Assembly: GCF_016592575.1 (NCBI RefSeq)
Contig: NZ_AP017470.1
Coordinates: 927,471-991,470 of the forward strand
Length of the DNA stretch: 64,000 bases
Direction of reading: 5' to 3'
Source: Thermotomaculum hydrothermale
GTDB taxonomy: Bacteria > Acidobacteriota > Holophagae > Thermotomaculales > Thermotomaculaceae
Shown here: positions 54,823 through 64,000 of the stretch, piece after piece
Numbering within the stretch: position 1 is the stretch's first letter
Layout of the letters: every line of letters begins with the position of its first letter
Position numbers and translations under genes: made by a program
The notes under the pieces: generated by a model
Seen by the model: only the letters and a program-made list of their open reading frames with translations
What the model was told of the DNA's origin: nothing
Database searches by the model: none

Positions 54823-54852
54823 ATTTTATCAAAGTTAATTTAAACAAGCCAA
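54823..54852 (-). promoter_or_regulatory. Candidate promoter for lptFG
   Basis: On the minus strand TTGGCT (54847-54852), 18-base spacer, TAAAAT (54823-54828). The -10 ends 9 bases before ATG 54813, with no Shine-Dalgarno site between, the same geometry as at the XRE gene. Confidence 0.4.
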
Positions 54853-54948
54853 AAAGAATTGAGAACAACTTAAGATATTAACTTTAATTTAAGAAAAAGA
54901 GCCTATCCCGAGAGCATAAGAAAATTGCTTTTTTATTTATAACTTCCT

Positions 54949-54962
54949 ATAACATATGTTAT
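54949..54962. promoter_or_regulatory. Perfect 14-base palindrome, candidate operator
   Basis: ATAACATATGTTAT is its own reverse complement. It lies about 120 bases upstream of lptFG and 200 bases upstream of serC, with no gene over it. Perfect palindromes of this kind often bind dimeric regulators; no partner is identified. Confidence 0.4.
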
Positions 54963-55161
54963 GTAAACTAAAATCTATTAATTTAATCAACAAATAAAAC
55001 GAGGAGAATGAAGGCATCAAATCTCTCTCAAAAAGAATAGAAACAGGGCTTGCAGGCGTTCTTGAGAAAATTTAAAATTTTTGCAGTAGTTGTTTAGCTT
55101 TACTTAAATATATTGCTGTGGTATAGATATTACTGGAGTTATTTAATCTATGGAGGAAAGA

Positions 55162-56253
55162 ATGGTTAAAAGAGTTTACAACTTTTTTGCAGGACCGGCA
55201 ACCTTGCCGTTTAGCGTTATTGAAGAAGCTTCCAAAAATGTATTGGAATTTGAAAATTTAGGTTTTTCAATTCTTGAAATCTCCCACAGAGCTAAAGAAT
55301 TTGATAATGTTATTAAACAAGCTCAAAAAGATGTTAAAGAATTAATGGGGCTTGGAGATGATTATCATGTTCTATTTTTGCAGGGAGGTGCATCTCTTCA
55401 GTTTCATATGATTCCATTAAATTTAATGGGATCAGGAAAACCTGCTCTTTATATCAACACTGGAGCCTGGTCTAAGAAAGCAATAAAAGAAAGTCAATTG
55501 CTGAACAAAGAAAACACAAAGGTTGTGGCATCTTCAGAGGATAAAAATTTTTCTTATATTCCGAAAGATTTTACTCTTGACAAAAATGCAAGTTATTTGC
55601 ACATTACAACCAACAACACAATTTTTGGTACTGAGTACCACTATATCCCAGAGACAGGTGATGTCCCTCTTATTGCTGATATGTCTTCTGATATTTTATC
55701 CAGAAAACTTGATTTTAAAAAGTTTGCTTTAATTTATGCTGGTGCGCAAAAGAATTTAGGTCCAGCAGGCACCACCCTTGTTGTAATTAGAGATGATATG
55801 GTTAAGCGTTGTGAAAATAAAACATTACCTACTCTTTTAAACTACAAAACCCATGTAGACAAAGAATCTTTATTTAATACTCCGTCTGTTTTTGCAGTGT
55901 ATGTTGTCCACCTTGTTTTGAAATGGATTAAAGAAGAGATGGGTGGATTAGAAAATGTAGAAAAGTACAATAGAAAGAAAGCAGATTTGCTCTACTCTGC
56001 AATTGACGAAATGTCAGATTTTTATAGAGGTACGGCAGAAAAAGACTCAAGGTCTCTGATGAATGTTACTTGCAGGCTGCCTAATGAAGAACTGGAAAAG
56101 AAGTTTGTATCAGAAGCGGCTGAAAGGGATTTAATTGGATTAAAGGGTCACAGAAGTGTCGGTGGGATTAGAGCCTCAATTTACAATGCTTTCCCTTATG
56201 AAGGTGTAGAAAAACTTGTAGATTTTATGAAGGAATTTAGAAAAAATAATTAA
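55162..56253 (+). CDS. serC: Phosphoserine aminotransferase
   Basis: 363 residues from ATG 55162, chosen because GGAGGAA (55152-55158) precedes it; the upstream ATG at 55150 would overlap that site. Family motifs are VYNFFAGPATLPFSVIEEA, FLQGGASLQFHMIP, TTNNTIFGTEY, and the PLP-binding Lys in YAGAQKNLGPAG. HRSVGGIRASIYNA is at the C-terminal end. It converts 3-phosphohydroxypyruvate and glutamate to phosphoserine in serine synthesis. It is monocistronic with a terminator lying inside the convergent rdgB. Confidence 0.96.
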   Translation: MVKRVYNFFAGPATLPFSVIEEASKNVLEFENLGFSILEISHRAKEFDNVIKQAQKDVKELMGLGDDYHVLFLQGGASLQFHMIPLNLMGSGKPALYINTGAWSKKAIKESQLLNKENTKVVASSEDKNFSYIPKDFTLDKNASYLHITTNNTIFGTEYHYIPETGDVPLIADMSSDILSRKLDFKKFALIYAGAQKNLGPAGTTLVVIRDDMVKRCENKTLPTLLNYKTHVDKESLFNTPSVFAVYVVHLVLKWIKEEMGGLENVEKYNRKKADLLYSAIDEMSDFYRGTAEKDSRSLMNVTCRLPNEELEKKFVSEAAERDLIGLKGHRSVGGIRASIYNAFPYEGVEKLVDFMKEFRKNN

Positions 56254-56280
56254 AGTTTAGCTTTAAATAATTTAAGTAAC

Positions 56281-56904
56281 TTACAGAAACTCCCCAACTT
56301 TTGGGGAGTTTTTTAATGTGTTAAACAACTTATAAAAGGCTTGATACCTGTGACTAATTTTATTTTTTAAATTCATAGGCATTTCAGCAAAAGTCATATT
56401 TAAAGGTGGATAGAAAAAAATAGGGTCATAACCAAATCCCCCTTCACCTTTCATCTCAAATGAAATATACCCATCCACCCTTCCCTCTTCACAAAATAAA
56501 ATTTTCTCATTAAGAGATACACACGCAACACATACAAATCTTGCACTTCTTTCTCTTGGATTTGTCACATTTTCCATTTTCTCTAATATTATCTTACATT
56601 TATCATTAAAACTTAAAGCTTCACCTAAATATCTTGCAGAATATATCCCCGGTTCACCATTTAAGTAATCAATAACAAGGCCTGAATCATCTGCTACAAC
56701 TGGCAAATCTGTATGTTTTGAATAAAATTTTGCCTTTATTGAGGCATTTTCATTGAATGTAGTACCATTTTCTTCAACATTGAATTTATCCAAGCCTAAA
56801 TCCTTCAAACTAAAAATTTCAAAATTTTTTCCAGCTAATTGCCTTACTTCTTTTACCTTGTTTTCATTTCCTGTTGCAAACAGTAACTTTATTTTTTTAG
56901 TCAT
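56281..56904 (-). CDS. rdgB: XTP/dITP diphosphatase (RdgB/HAM1 family)
   Basis: 207 residues. Motifs are [61 protein letters not shown] (read in parts), [24 protein letters not shown] and [11 protein letters not shown]. The enzyme removes non-canonical purine triphosphates from the nucleotide pool. It overlaps rph by 8 bases and ends the minus-strand eno operon. Its last codons (NSPKVGEFL) are encoded by a hairpin that acts as the serC terminator and can form in both directions. Confidence 0.95.
   Translation of the reverse strand: MTKKIKLLFATGNENKVKEVRQLAGKNFEIFSLKDLGLDKFNVEENGTTFNENASIKAKFYSKHTDLPVVADDSGLVIDYLNGEPGIYSARYLGEALSFNDKCKIILEKMENVTNPRERSARFVCVACVSLNEKILFCEEGRVDGYISFEMKGEGGFGYDPIFFYPPLNMTFAEMPMNLKNKISHRYQAFYKLFNTLKNSPKVGEFL
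56288..56314. terminator. Bidirectional terminator hairpin inside the 3' end of rdgB
   Basis: Stem AACTCCCCAA (56288-56297) with TTGGGGAGTT (56301-56310), a 3-base loop, and TTTT following on the plus strand. It ends the serC transcript and, being A-flanked on the other side, may also work for rdgB. It lies entirely within the rdgB coding sequence. Confidence 0.85.
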
Positions 56905-57622
56905 AGTTTTTTAAAACCTGATTTTGCAAATTAATTAAACTTTCTATTCCATTAAAAGCAAAGTCAAGCATTAGGTTTAATTCTTCCCTCGGAAAGGCGT
57001 GCGTTTCTGCAGTTCCCTGTATTTCAACAATTTTTTGGTTCTGTGTTGCAATTAAATTTAAATCAACTTCTGCATTTGAATCCTCACTATAATCAAGATC
57101 AAGTAAAATTTCACCATTAACCTTACCTACCGAAACAGCTGCAACATTCTCAAGTATAGGATTTTTTTCTATTATACTTTCTTTCAAAAGTTTTTTAATT
57201 GCTATTGCCATTGCTACAAAAGAGCCTGTTATAGATGCTGTCCTAGTGCCACCATCTGCCTGAATAACATCACAATCAATTAAAATAGTTCTTTCTCCTA
57301 AGAGTTTTCTATCAACACTTGCCCTTAGTGCTCTTCCTATTAGCCTTTGTATTTCTACAGTTCTTCCAGATTGTTTTCCCCTTACCGCTTCCCTCTGGCT
57401 TCTGGTGTGTGTTGAACCAGGGAGCATTCCATATTCAGCAGTAATCCACCCTTCTCCACTACCCTGTAAAAAAGGAGGGATTTTTTCCTCTATGTTTGCA
57501 CTGCATATAACCTTTGTTTTTCCAAATGAAATGAGGCATGAGCCATCAGGATGCTCAAGAAAATCCGGAATTATTTTTACCTCTCTTAACTCATTATTTT
57601 TTCTTCCATTTTCCCTTTCCAT
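56897..57622 (-). CDS. rph: Ribonuclease PH
   Basis: 241 residues, the usual size. Motifs include [82 protein letters not shown] and [11 protein letters not shown]. It trims tRNA 3' ends phosphorolytically. An rph-rdgB pairing is common in bacteria. The start is 1 base after the murI stop, and rdgB overlaps its end. Confidence 0.97.
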   Translation of the reverse strand: MERENGRKNNELREVKIIPDFLEHPDGSCLISFGKTKVICSANIEEKIPPFLQGSGEGWITAEYGMLPGSTHTRSQREAVRGKQSGRTVEIQRLIGRALRASVDRKLLGERTILIDCDVIQADGGTRTASITGSFVAMAIAIKKLLKESIIEKNPILENVAAVSVGKVNGEILLDLDYSEDSNAEVDLNLIATQNQKIVEIQGTAETHAFPREELNLMLDFAFNGIESLINLQNQVLKNYD

Positions 57623-57623
57623 A

Positions 57624-58430
57624 TCAACTCCTGTATTTTTGTAAATCTATATGCTCAATTTTATCAAAATTCCCTTCAAGAAATTTCTCACTTAACTTTC
57701 CGAAATTTTCAGGATAGTCAGTCACATAAATTTCAGTTTTATTTTCCCCTTCTTTTGGAAAAATAAAAGATTTTTTTAAAATTTCAAGAATAGGAGTGGC
57801 TGAATCAACCAATTTAATTTTTTCACCAACAATTTTCCCGATTGTTTTTTTCATGACTGGATAATGGGTGCAACCTAATACAAGTGTATCAATCTTGTTT
57901 TCAATTAACGGCATTACATAAATTGAAACGATTTTCTCTGCAATTTCTCCTTCAATTAACCCCTCTTCTACTAAAGGAACAAGCAAAGGGGCTGGATTTG
58001 AAAAAATCTCACATTCTGGGCAAAGTTTTTTTATTTCATCCTGATATGAGTTTGAAAGTATTGTTGCCCTTGTCCCAATTATCCCTATCCTTTTGTTTTC
58101 ACTAACCTTAACCGCTTTTTTTGCCCCTGCTTTAATTACTCCATAAACAGGAATATTTAATTTTGTTTTAAGATGGGGAATTGAGTAAGCTGATGCTGTA
58201 TTGCATGCAACTATAAGTATCTCAATATCTTTTGTTCTCAGAAAATCAACATTTTGCAATGTATAATTTACAATTGTTTCGGAAGATTTTGTCCCATACG
58301 GAAGCCTTGCGGTGTCTCCCAGATAATAAAACTCTACTCCTTTGAGATTTTTTCTTAATTTTTTTAAAACAGTTAAACCGCCTGCTCCAGAATCAAATAT
58401 CCCTATTTTTTTAATAAGCTTCTTTCTCAT
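57624..58430 (-). CDS. murI: Glutamate racemase
   Basis: 268 residues from ATG 58430, which overlaps the kinase stop as TGATG; GTG 58433 is possible. Motifs are [31 protein letters not shown], catalytic Cys in [12 protein letters not shown], and the second Cys in [11 protein letters not shown]. It supplies D-glutamate for peptidoglycan. It sits between a sensor kinase gene and rph on the minus strand. Confidence 0.96.
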   Translation of the reverse strand: MRKKLIKKIGIFDSGAGGLTVLKKLRKNLKGVEFYYLGDTARLPYGTKSSETIVNYTLQNVDFLRTKDIEILIVACNTASAYSIPHLKTKLNIPVYGVIKAGAKKAVKVSENKRIGIIGTRATILSNSYQDEIKKLCPECEIFSNPAPLLVPLVEEGLIEGEIAEKIVSIYVMPLIENKIDTLVLGCTHYPVMKKTIGKIVGEKIKLVDSATPILEILKKSFIFPKEGENKTEIYVTDYPENFGKLSEKFLEGNFDKIEHIDLQKYRS

Positions 58431-60937
58431 CACTCACCACCAGCAGGAAGTGTAATAATAAATCTTGCACCCTTATCTGATTCATCTAACACCAATTGTC
58501 CCTCATATTCTTCTATAATTTTCCTGGCATTATACAGACCAATCCCTGTTCCATGGCTTCCTTTTGTTGTAAAATACTGCTCAAAAATTTTCTCCCTATA
58601 CTTATCAGGCACCCCTGGCCCATTGTCCGCAATTTCAATAATTACTTTCTGATCTTTTACCTTAGTTGTAATTGATAGTGTTGGATTTACTGACGATTTT
58701 AAGGCATCAAGAGCATTTTTAATTAAATTGTGTAATACCTGAGAAAAATCTGACTGGCTTATTCTTACTAATGGAAGATTGTTGTCAAAATCAATTTCTT
58801 TTTTTACTTTATGCTTAAAAAATAAATCAGCATTAAAAAATTCTAATTCGCTTTTAATTACCTCATTGATATTTATTAGACGCTCCTCTTTTTCAACAGT
58901 CATCCTTGCCTTTGTTAAAACAGACTCTATAATCTGGTTAATTTTTTGAACTGAGCTTATGATGTTATCCATATGTTTTATAAGCCTTTTTTTATCCATA
59001 GAATCCTCTAAATTTTCAACAATGCTTTTTACCATAGATAGTCGCGAAGTAACAATCATTAATGGGTTGTTTATATTGTGCACTATTCCCTGGATTAACT
59101 CACCAAATACTGCAAATTTATCACTTTGAATTATTCTTGTATTCAGATTTTCAAATGACTTATGGTATTTATTTAGATTTTCTTCTAATTGGGCTATTTT
59201 ACTTTTCAATTCACTATATTTTTTGTTCATTTTTACTATTTCTTCAGCGTTTGTTAATGTGAACAAAAGAAGATTTTTTTTCTCTGAATTTAAGTTGATA
59301 TTTATTTTTTCACCTGACAATAGATAATGCCTTTCAAAAAGTTTTATCATTTTTTGGAATTGTTGAGAGTTATTGCTATTAAACTTTTGTATTTCTGTTT
59401 TTAACTCTTCTGGCATTAAATCAACTGTATTAACATTTACGATTAGCTGTTTAAACCATTTATTTGCATATATGTTATTTAACAGATCATCCACCACTAA
59501 AATGCCTATATTTACATTCTCTATTGCTGTCTTTATAACAATAAATTTAGCATCAATTTCTTTCAAATAATCAGAAATTTCTTTTGACACAATTGTAACA
59601 ATACTGTCTTCACCTTCATACTGGTTAGAATTTAAAACGCTAAATATTTTTTCTCTTAATCTTTTATCTGACAGCTTTTGAACAAGAGAAAAAATTGGTT
59701 TTTTTTCTAAATTATTCCTTGCTAAAAGAAATACCAGAAAACTCAAAATTAAAACAAAAATAAAAGCAACAATTATCGTTCCATTTCTAATATAGTCAAT
59801 TGTTCCAAAATTAGAAATCTGTCTTGTTTGTGAATAACGCAAAATATTCAATCCCTGATAATCAACTGAACTAAGGGACACAACATAATTATCAAAAATT
59901 TTAGTTGTGATTTTCTGTCCACTGTGTTTGTTGTTTAAAAAACTCTCCAGATAATTTATTAATTTTTTATTTGTGATTAAAGGATAAATTTTTAAATTTT
60001 TAGTGAGTAATTTTTGCTGATTTTTTAACATTTCTTTTAAATTATTAAAACTAACAGGGCTTCTACTTTGTTTATCTTCAATATAGAATGCATAAATATT
60101 CCCTTTATTATCAAATAAAATCAAATTATCAATATTTTCTTTGGAAAACCCTCTATTATTTCTTACTATGTCAACAAAGTTGTTCATTGACACATCAATT
60201 GTTAGCAATCCTTTGAATTCATTTTTTTTGTAGACAGGTACTACTAATGAAATATATAGATTACTTCCATTTTGGTAAGGATTAGTTAAAAAAATCTCAT
60301 CTTTTGCAATAGTGGTTGCAATTATGTAGTATGGATAATTCCTTGGATCTGACAAAAAACCAATATTATTAGGTTCTATTTTCCTAAATGGAAACTCTCT
60401 ATAAAATCCACTTTTATCAACATAAGTCATATGAACAAAGGGATATTTTTCTAAAAATTTTTTCCAGAAAACATCTAATTTCTCTGTTATTAATGTGACA
60501 ATTTTAATATCTTCATTAAGAACTTCGTTTTTGTTTAAATAACTTGCTGAAATTTCCCTCCTATTTTTTCTTGAAGAAAGAACATATTTATAATTTGAAA
60601 CCTTATTTTTACTTGTAGAAACATACTTTTCTTTGAATTTTTGGTCGATTAATTTATTATATGAATAATTTTCAAATTCTCTTTCCAGGTATTTCTTTGT
60701 AAAATACAAAAAATTATTTCCATCTTGCATAAACTCTTTAATAGCTACACTTTCTGCCTCCGTTTTTTCTTGAAATCTCAATATAACAAAATGTTTTGCC
60801 TTATTGTCTACTGCGTAAAAATAAAAAAACAAAAATAAAACTAAAACTATTGCAAAAGAAATAAAAATTAAAAATACACCAGATTTTTTAGATACTTTTC
60901 TCTTATTTGAATTTTTTTCAACTTTGCTTAAACTCAT
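58430..60937 (-). CDS. Membrane histidine kinase with dCache-type sensor
   Basis: 835 residues. A membrane helix (about 20-42), a large periplasmic Cache-like domain (about 45-380, with DVSMNNFVDIVRNNRGFSKE), and a second helix near 390-410 precede the cytoplasmic part. That has a PAS-like region (about 460-560), a coiled coil (about 575-610), a dimerisation helix with His620 in GIVHNINNPLM, and an ATPase domain. The latter shows N box LHNLIKNALDALKSS, G1 IADNGPGVPDKYREKIFEQYFTTK (in parts) and G2 GSHGTGIGLYNARKII. All catalytic boxes are present. No response regulator is adjacent; the degenerate NtrC-like and GAF-linked regulators elsewhere in the window are possible partners. It overlaps DUF502 and murI. 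Confidence 0.92.
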   Translation of the reverse strand: MSLSKVEKNSNKRKVSKKSGVFLIFISFAIVLVLFLFFYFYAVDNKAKHFVILRFQEKTEAESVAIKEFMQDGNNFLYFTKKYLEREFENYSYNKLIDQKFKEKYVSTSKNKVSNYKYVLSSRKNRREISASYLNKNEVLNEDIKIVTLITEKLDVFWKKFLEKYPFVHMTYVDKSGFYREFPFRKIEPNNIGFLSDPRNYPYYIIATTIAKDEIFLTNPYQNGSNLYISLVVPVYKKNEFKGLLTIDVSMNNFVDIVRNNRGFSKENIDNLILFDNKGNIYAFYIEDKQSRSPVSFNNLKEMLKNQQKLLTKNLKIYPLITNKKLINYLESFLNNKHSGQKITTKIFDNYVVSLSSVDYQGLNILRYSQTRQISNFGTIDYIRNGTIIVAFIFVLILSFLVFLLARNNLEKKPIFSLVQKLSDKRLREKIFSVLNSNQYEGEDSIVTIVSKEISDYLKEIDAKFIVIKTAIENVNIGILVVDDLLNNIYANKWFKQLIVNVNTVDLMPEELKTEIQKFNSNNSQQFQKMIKLFERHYLLSGEKININLNSEKKNLLLFTLTNAEEIVKMNKKYSELKSKIAQLEENLNKYHKSFENLNTRIIQSDKFAVFGELIQGIVHNINNPLMIVTSRLSMVKSIVENLEDSMDKKRLIKHMDNIISSVQKINQIIESVLTKARMTVEKEERLININEVIKSELEFFNADLFFKHKVKKEIDFDNNLPLVRISQSDFSQVLHNLIKNALDALKSSVNPTLSITTKVKDQKVIIEIADNGPGVPDKYREKIFEQYFTTKGSHGTGIGLYNARKIIEEYEGQLVLDESDKGARFIITLPAGGE

Positions 60938-61561
60938 TTTTACACTTCTCCGGTTGTATCACTCCCCCTGATACAACATATTTTACAGCATCTTCAATAG
61001 ATAAATTTGTTTCAACTATGCTGTCTCTCTCTACAACCACAAGATACCCCGAAGTCGGGTTTGGGGTTGTAGGGATAAAAACATTAATCATATTTTTTTT
61101 ACTAAAATAATCTGATAACTCCTCGCATAAAGGGGCGGTAGTAAACCCTATTACCCACATTTCTTTTTTAGGATATTCAACAAAAACAACCTTATTAAAT
61201 TTCTGGCTATTTGTTAATCTGAAAGCATCTAATAGCTGTTTAAGGGCAACATAAATACCTTTAACCAGGGGTGTTGATGACAATATTCTATCTATTAATT
61301 TAATCAATTTTTTCCCAATAAAATTTTCAGCAATAACTCCTACAAGTAAAATAAATAAAAATAAAAAAAACAGAGATAAAAGCGTTATTGCAAAATGAGG
61401 AAGTTCTACATTAAAAAAGTACTTTTGAAAAAATTTAACTATTAAAGGAGAAAAAATATTATCTATTTTATTGAAAATAAAAATAATAATAAAAATACTT
61501 ACAAAAGCTGGAGTTATAACCAGTATTCCAGTAATAAATTTGGCTTTCAGTCCTTTAAATT

Positions 61562-61565
<4 letters not shown>
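60918..61565 (-). CDS. DUF502 family membrane protein
   Basis: 215 residues. Two membrane helices (about 9-30 and 55-82) are followed by a soluble domain with SSTPLVKGIYVALKQLLDAF, FNKVVFVEYPKKEMWVIGFTT and the family signature VFIPTTPNPTSGYLVVV. This pattern defines DUF502, a conserved inner-membrane family without an agreed function. It overlaps the histidine kinase gene by 20 bases and the ftsB-like gene by 4, so it is translated with them. Confidence 0.9.
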
Positions 61566-63162
<1,597 letters not shown>

Positions 63163-63189
63163 TCACCTCCAAAATATTTAATCTCTTAG

Positions 63190-63218
63190 ATTATAGATTA
63201 ATAAAAAGCCTTTATCAA
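63190..63218 (-). promoter_or_regulatory. Strong sigma-70-type promoter for the eno operon
   Basis: On the minus strand TTGATA (63213-63218), 17-base spacer, perfect TATAAT (63190-63195). Most of it lies inside the last codons of the upstream gene. The start would be about 25 bases before the eno ATG. Confidence 0.75.
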
Positions 63219-63824
63219 TTGAGTGTTAACAATTAAATGATCGTGAAACCTATAATAGTTTTTTTTAGATGGGAGATACTTCAGTTTAACCTCACTTAAA
63301 ACGACAAAGTGCTTTCCTATATAAATATCTTTAGGTAACTCTCCTTTGCTAATAGCCGGAACCATAAGATTTCCTGAAATCATATAATTATTTATTGTGA
63401 GGATATTTATTGATACAGGTATCAGGTTTTTTAAAGCCCTCGCCCTTTCATTTTTTACCCCTTTAAACTCTGACATTGAATGTGCAAAAAGAATTTGGTT
63501 TAAACTTACAGTATAATCGCTATCCTCAAAAGATAATGTTTTCTCCAATTGCAACGATTCATCAAGAATAAAATCAAGGGGAACTTCCTTTTCTTCCTGC
63601 TCTTCAGTAAAAATAGCACTCTCCTCCCCACTATCTTCAATCTGTTTTTTAACGAAAATCATCTGTATTGCAGATTTTATTGACAAAAAAACTCCTTCAC
63701 CCATTTTCCTCTTATTTACTGAAGAGTTCAATAAATCTATTAACCTCAAATTTCCAATACCGCTATCATTAACATAACCGTCTATAATTGTACTATCCAA
63801 CAAATAAAACCTTGCTTTTTGCAT
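63198..63824 (-). CDS. Uncharacterised protein, possibly a beta-rich regulatory protein
   Basis: 208 residues; I do not recognise the family. The N-terminal strand pattern (RFYLLDSTIIDGYV, LRLIDLLNSS) and the C-terminal one (IPVSINILTINNYMISGNLMVP, DIYIGKHFVVLSEVKLKYLPS) look like two small beta modules of the kind that specify short surface-binding domains. A Glu-rich linker (about 62-85) separates them. There is no signal peptide or membrane helix. An ACGAGGTG ribosome-binding site precedes ATG 63824. It lies upstream of eno on the same strand and could be co-transcribed, although eno has its own promoter within the end of this gene. Confidence 0.7.
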   Translation of the reverse strand: MQKARFYLLDSTIIDGYVNDSGIGNLRLIDLLNSSVNKRKMGEGVFLSIKSAIQMIFVKKQIEDSGEESAIFTEEQEEKEVPLDFILDESLQLEKTLSFEDSDYTVSLNQILFAHSMSEFKGVKNERARALKNLIPVSINILTINNYMISGNLMVPAISKGELPKDIYIGKHFVVLSEVKLKYLPSKKNYYRFHDHLIVNTQLIKAFY

Positions 63825-64000
63825 TTTACACCTCGTAAAAATTATTTCTTATTAAAATTATAATTGCAAAACATTAAAAATACTACTTAAAAAGCTTAAA
63901 AATATATTGAAAACCTCTTACATCCAGAATATTTTTTTTACTTTGCTGTAACATTTTGTTTGTGATAGCATCAAATAAAAAGGATATAAAAAAATTGGAG
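63825..64000. other. Intergenic end of window
   Basis: No gene. On the plus strand TTGCTG, 17 bases, TAGCAT (about 63952-63980) may be a promoter for a gene beginning beyond the window. GGAG is at the very end. Confidence 0.35.

Larger units (their letters stand above)
54814..55161. other. 348-base intergenic region between lptFG and serC
   Basis: No confident gene. It holds the lptFG promoter (minus strand), a 14-base perfect palindrome at 54949-54962, and a GAGGAG site before ATG 55010. That start reads a 10-codon ORF; a neighbouring frame encodes GIKSLSKRIETGLAGVLEKI then TAA. A candidate serC promoter is TTTACT (55099-55104), 17 bases, TATAGA (55122-55127). I see no tRNA or known riboswitch. 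Confidence 0.5.

Overview
This is an AT-rich (roughly one third G+C by eye), densely packed window from a Gram-negative bacterium. Outer-membrane biology is shown by Pal/CpoB, a secretin, a FadL-type barrel, a fused LptF/LptG permease and many lipoproteins. Pyruvate:ferredoxin oxidoreductase and several exported peptidases suggest an anaerobe that ferments or respires peptides. The Lys/Glu/Ile-rich proteins would fit a thermophile. The combination of tricorn protease, TldD/E, a secretin with a cohesin-like tail and fused LptFG made me think of an Acidobacteriota-type lineage. That is a low-confidence inference and nothing in the window proves it. I see no rRNA, tRNA, CRISPR array, insertion sequence or prophage; this is mostly core chromosome.

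Layout. 1-3.1 kb (minus): tgt-yajC-secD-secF, with a clear promoter facing a divergent promoter for pal. 3.2-10.9 kb (plus): pal, cpoB, a frameshifted GHMP kinase, xseA, xseB, ispA, mntP, recG. 10.9-17.5 kb (plus): a signalling run (FHA-GAF-nucleotide cyclase, sensor HD-GYP, TPR lipoprotein, roadblock-like protein), then ftsY, a Memo-family protein and dtd. 17.6-21 kb: a VolA-like surface lipase with a FadL-like channel, closed by a strong terminator. 21-31.6 kb: a degenerate NtrC-type regulator, dnaB, and a type IV pilus/type II secretion assembly cluster (gspF, gspE, pilM, pilN, pilO, a frameshifted pilP, secretin, gspG). 31.7-45.4 kb: exported C1 and S9 peptidases, a secreted protein with four phospholipase D motifs (minus), PFOR and a tricorn-type protease, with three strong terminators. 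45.5-52.5 kb: an OB-fold lipoprotein, tldD, a C-terminally truncated tldE that collides with a response regulator, a PilZ protein, an XRE regulator and a DUF4388/SPOR membrane protein. 52.5-64 kb: lptFG fusion (minus), serC (plus), then a minus-strand operon reading eno, ftsB-like, DUF502, histidine kinase, murI, rph, rdgB, with a small uncharacterised gene upstream of eno.

The most unusual items are these. (1) An NtrC-like response regulator has kept its receiver and Fis helix-turn-helix but lost the GAFTGA loop, the Walker B acidic pair and the arginine fingers. (2) A class III cyclase lacks about 20 residues carrying the second metal-binding Asp. (3) Frame breaks sit at homopolymers in the GHMP kinase and pilP, and possibly at the end of the PLD gene. 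(4) A VolA-FadL pair lies in a genome unlike Vibrio. (5) A secretin carries an N-terminal TPR region and a C-terminal cohesin-like domain. (6) tldE is truncated exactly where it meets a convergent gene. The frame breaks and truncations may be real biology or sequencing/assembly faults, and cannot be told apart from this sequence alone.
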